Below are positions 62,205 through 64,000 of a stretch of 64,000 bases of DNA, piece by piece (position 1 is the first letter of the stretch; each line of letters starts with the position of its first letter). The position numbers and the translations under genes were made by a program. Below the pieces are notes generated by a model. The model did not search any database. It saw only the letters and a list, made by a program, of their open reading frames with translations, and was not told the DNA's origin. Origin of the DNA: RH-AL1 sp965198485 (GTDB lineage Bacteria > Pseudomonadota > Alphaproteobacteria > Rhizobiales > Beijerinckiaceae); contig CBDAPQ010000005.1 of the NCBI GenBank assembly GCA_965198485.1, positions 3,596,001 to 3,660,000 of the forward strand, given 5' to 3'.

Positions 62205-63308
62205 CTAATCTGCGTAGGTGTCAAGCCGCTGAAACCGGGCGATCTGGTCTCGGCAAAAGGCACCCATGTCGCTTTGAAGATTGGCGGCGCGGTACCAATC
62301 CACTGTCCAGTCCAGGGCGGTCGTGAGCCGGAGCAAGGGCCGCCACCCGAGGCGGGCGATCGCTTTGGAGGCATCGACTTTGAGCAGGAACGCTTCATGA
62401 GGCTGCGGCGTCATCGCAAGATGGTAGGAAGCCGATCCCCCCCAGCGTTTCACCAAGTGGTCGGCGATATAGGAAACGGATTTGCAGTCGTCGTCAGCAG
62501 GACCGAAATTCCAGCCCTCGGCGAAGGACATCCCTGCGCTACATAGACGCTCAACGAGCGCGAGATAGCCGTGAACGGGCTCAAGCACGTGCTGCCAAGG
62601 ACGGGTTGAGGCCGGCGAACGTATTTCGACCGAGCGCTGGGCCTCAAAGGCCCGAATCATGTCTGGGATCAACCGGTCCTCGGACCAGTCCCCTCCACCT
62701 ATGACATTTCCAGCTCGCCCGCTTGCCACCTTGCAGGTCGACCCCACTCCGCTGAAGAAGCTGTTGCGATATGATGCGGTAACGAGTTCACTGCATCCTT
62801 TGGAACTGGAATAGGGATCATGCCCTCCCATGGCCTCGCACTCGCGATAGGACCAGACCCAATCCCGGTTCTCGTAACACTTGTCGCTGGTGACGACAAC
62901 AATGGCCTGAACGCCGGGGGTTTGGCGTGCGGCCTCCAGACAATGCACCGTACCCATGATGTTCGTGGCATAGGTTTGGACGGGCTCACGGTACGAACGT
63001 CGGACGAGCGGCTGCGCCGCCAGATGAAGAACGACCTGCGGTGACGCCTGCAGCATCGCGTGTTTCAGAGCATCGAAATCGCGAATATCGCCGATGATGC
63101 TTTTGCAGGTATCGCCAACCCTTGCGACCTGGAAGAGGTTGGGAGTTGTTTCCGGCTCCAAAGCGAACCCGGTAACGTTGGCGCCGAGCTCGGCCAACCA
63201 GAGAGTTACCCAACCACCTTTGAAGCCCGTATGTCCGGTGACGAAGACACTGCGACCTTTCCAAAACGAAGGGTTGATCAAGGTTCCTGCTCCCTCTGTG
63301 CTGACCAT
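62205..63308 (-). CDS. rfbG: CDP-glucose 4,6-dehydratase
   Basis: A 367-residue extended SDR making CDP-4-keto-6-deoxyglucose for dideoxy- or deoxyhexoses of O-antigen. The cofactor motif is VTGHTGFKGGW (residues 23-33), the active site has SDK (141-143) and Y166-SSS-K170, and the YENRDWVWSYRECEAMGG block is specific for the CDP-glucose enzyme. ATG 63308 is preferred, with AGG six bases upstream; a TTG at 63332 adds eight residues. AT-richer than the core genes. Confidence 0.92.
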   Translation of the reverse strand: MVSTEGAGTLINPSFWKGRSVFVTGHTGFKGGWVTLWLAELGANVTGFALEPETTPNLFQVARVGDTCKSIIGDIRDFDALKHAMLQASPQVVLHLAAQPLVRRSYREPVQTYATNIMGTVHCLEAARQTPGVQAIVVVTSDKCYENRDWVWSYRECEAMGGHDPYSSSKGCSELVTASYRNSFFSGVGSTCKVASGRAGNVIGGGDWSEDRLIPDMIRAFEAQRSVEIRSPASTRPWQHVLEPVHGYLALVERLCSAGMSFAEGWNFGPADDDCKSVSYIADHLVKRWGGSASYHLAMTPQPHEAFLLKVDASKAIARLGWRPLLRLTTALDWTVDWYRAANLQSDMGAFCRDQIARFQRLDTYAD

Positions 63309-63757
63309 GACAGGCCTAACAGACAGTGACAAGCCGACGCCGTGTCGAGCAGCGCGCCGTCATGGCAAGTACATCCGCTTCACCCTTACCTTCGGTTGCC
63401 GTGCCGCCTGGCAAGCATCACATGGTGACCGACGAATGTGCTTCTCCGCCTATCTCCGTTGAGTTGCGCTGTAAGAAGCCTTAAGCAGGCTACGCGACAG
63501 TCATCCCGAAATCCGCACCCAGACCACACGCTATCAGCTCTGGACTTTCTACCTCAGACAAGCATTGGCTTCCTGGATGCATGCCACCGTGCATGCGAAT
63601 TATAAAGCATTGTTAAGCGTCACATCATAAGTCAGGCAATAACCTCTTTGGCCGCGTCGACCTCAATGCCAAACAGCCCGACTTTGAGCGACTAGGCTGA
63701 CACGACCGCCCGACATTTTTAGCCCAGGTCACAATCAGGGGATATCGAGAGTTCTAT
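63309..63757. other. Non-coding AT-richer stretch
   Basis: About 450 bases between rfbG and the next partial gene show no supported reading frame, tRNA or clear hairpin on either strand. Composition is markedly more AT-rich than in the core part of the window. Confidence 0.5.
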
Positions 63758-64000
63758 CTATTTTTTATCGAGTCCACGGTCGTAAGGATCCAGGCGATGC
63801 TCAAATCGTATTCTGTTGTCGAAACGTGGATTTCCAAAAGGCCTTTCAAAGGTAGCGTCTGCAGGCATTCCACCCCATTTGTCCTTAAAATAAACAGAAC
63901 TTGATATCGCGATTTCAGTGTTGCGAGCAGCGAGATCAGGATCAATCCTCGAAGTCAGCCCACGTTCGTGTTCTACGAGAGTTCTGGTGTCCGTGACCGT
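63758..64000 (-). CDS. C-terminal end of a probable GT2-type glycosyltransferase (5' end outside window)
   Basis: On the minus strand a frame is open from the window edge to a TAG at 63758-63760, giving 80 residues. The segment SSVYFKDKWGGMPADATFERPF matches the Y-x3-KWGG-x-P ... PF tail common at the end of family-2 glycosyltransferases. The last residues are FEHRLDPYDRGLDKK. With rfbG next door this points to an O-antigen or capsule locus continuing past the window. It has no start in the window, so catalytic motifs cannot be checked. Confidence 0.55.
   Translation of the reverse strand, partial: TVTDTRTLVEHERGLTSRIDPDLAARNTEIAISSSVYFKDKWGGMPADATFERPFGNPRFDNRIRFEHRLDPYDRGLDKK

Noticed and set aside
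63754..63945. A 63-residue minus-strand frame near the right end
   Set aside because: It overlaps, in another phase, the frame that is open to the window edge and carries the glycosyltransferase KWGG-x-P tail, which is better supported.

Overview
The window is chromosomal DNA of a GC-rich alphaproteobacterium, most likely from the order Hyphomicrobiales (Rhizobiales). The evidence is the split F1 operon (atpH-A-G-D-C without the F0 genes), a CP4-like class II AroA, alphaproteobacterial marker families (FYDLN-acid/TIGR02300, DUF2794, DUF4164 beside zapA, PHA granule region proteins, a DUF3311 + sodium:solute symporter pair) and many GTG/TTG starts with 1-4 base stop/start overlaps. The genus cannot be fixed from the sequence alone. 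No rRNA, tRNA or CRISPR array was recognised.

Layout. 1-3.9 kb: tail of an unknown gene, a glutathione S-transferase, and a leftward DUF3311/symporter/glucokinase unit. 4.1-6.6 kb: a lone, AT-richer two-domain glycosyltransferase. 6.8-9.8 kb: dnaN and an aminopeptidase P. 9.9-13.6 kb: a frameshifted glycosyltransferase facing a leftward, translationally coupled acyl-CoA dehydrogenase/PIG-L deacetylase/NodS-like methyltransferase cassette of unknown product. 13.7-17.9 kb: dapF-mtaB, purH and a YbjQ protein. 18-22 kb: an antitoxin with a broken VapC toxin, cdd, pheT and a small secreted basic protein. 22-27 kb: GMC oxidoreductase, DoxX, VOC protein, aquaporin and creatininase-like amidohydrolase. 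27-31 kb: cmk-aroA, a FYDLN-acid protein, intergenic repeats and bioB. 31-36.6 kb: a TetR-controlled EmrA/EmrB/outer-membrane-factor efflux system.

36.6-39.9 kb is an accessory patch. A MarR-SDR pair lies between two 57-bp direct repeats, followed by remnants of an AraC regulator and an NmrA-type protein, then tandem palindromic repeats abutting hrpB. 42.5-43.6 kb holds a spore photoproduct lyase-family radical SAM protein. 43.8-49.0 kb is the F1 ATP synthase operon with an extra two-helix membrane protein between atpD and atpC. 49.2-51.9 kb is ffh/coiled-coil protein/rpsP/rimM, leftward. 52-54.3 kb has DUF2794, a molbindin, a twice-frameshifted Uma2 nuclease and two tandem PHA-granule-region paralogues. 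54.4-57.7 kb has gap-pgk and the divergent DUF4164-zapA pair. 58-61.7 kb has arfB, an exported SNase-like protein, an M48 lipoprotein protease and rpoH. A decayed IS5-type transposase then marks the edge of an AT-richer polysaccharide region (CDP-glucose 4,6-dehydratase and the tail of a glycosyltransferase).

Recurring themes are translational coupling within operons, small frameshifts in accessory genes (glycosyltransferase, VapC, Uma2, AraC) that are either gene decay or assembly indels, and surface-glycan genes at three separate points. The best candidates for undescribed biology are the 9.9-13.6 kb cassette, the small membrane protein inside the ATP synthase operon, the lone bi-domain glycosyltransferase, and a possible small RNA upstream of ffh.
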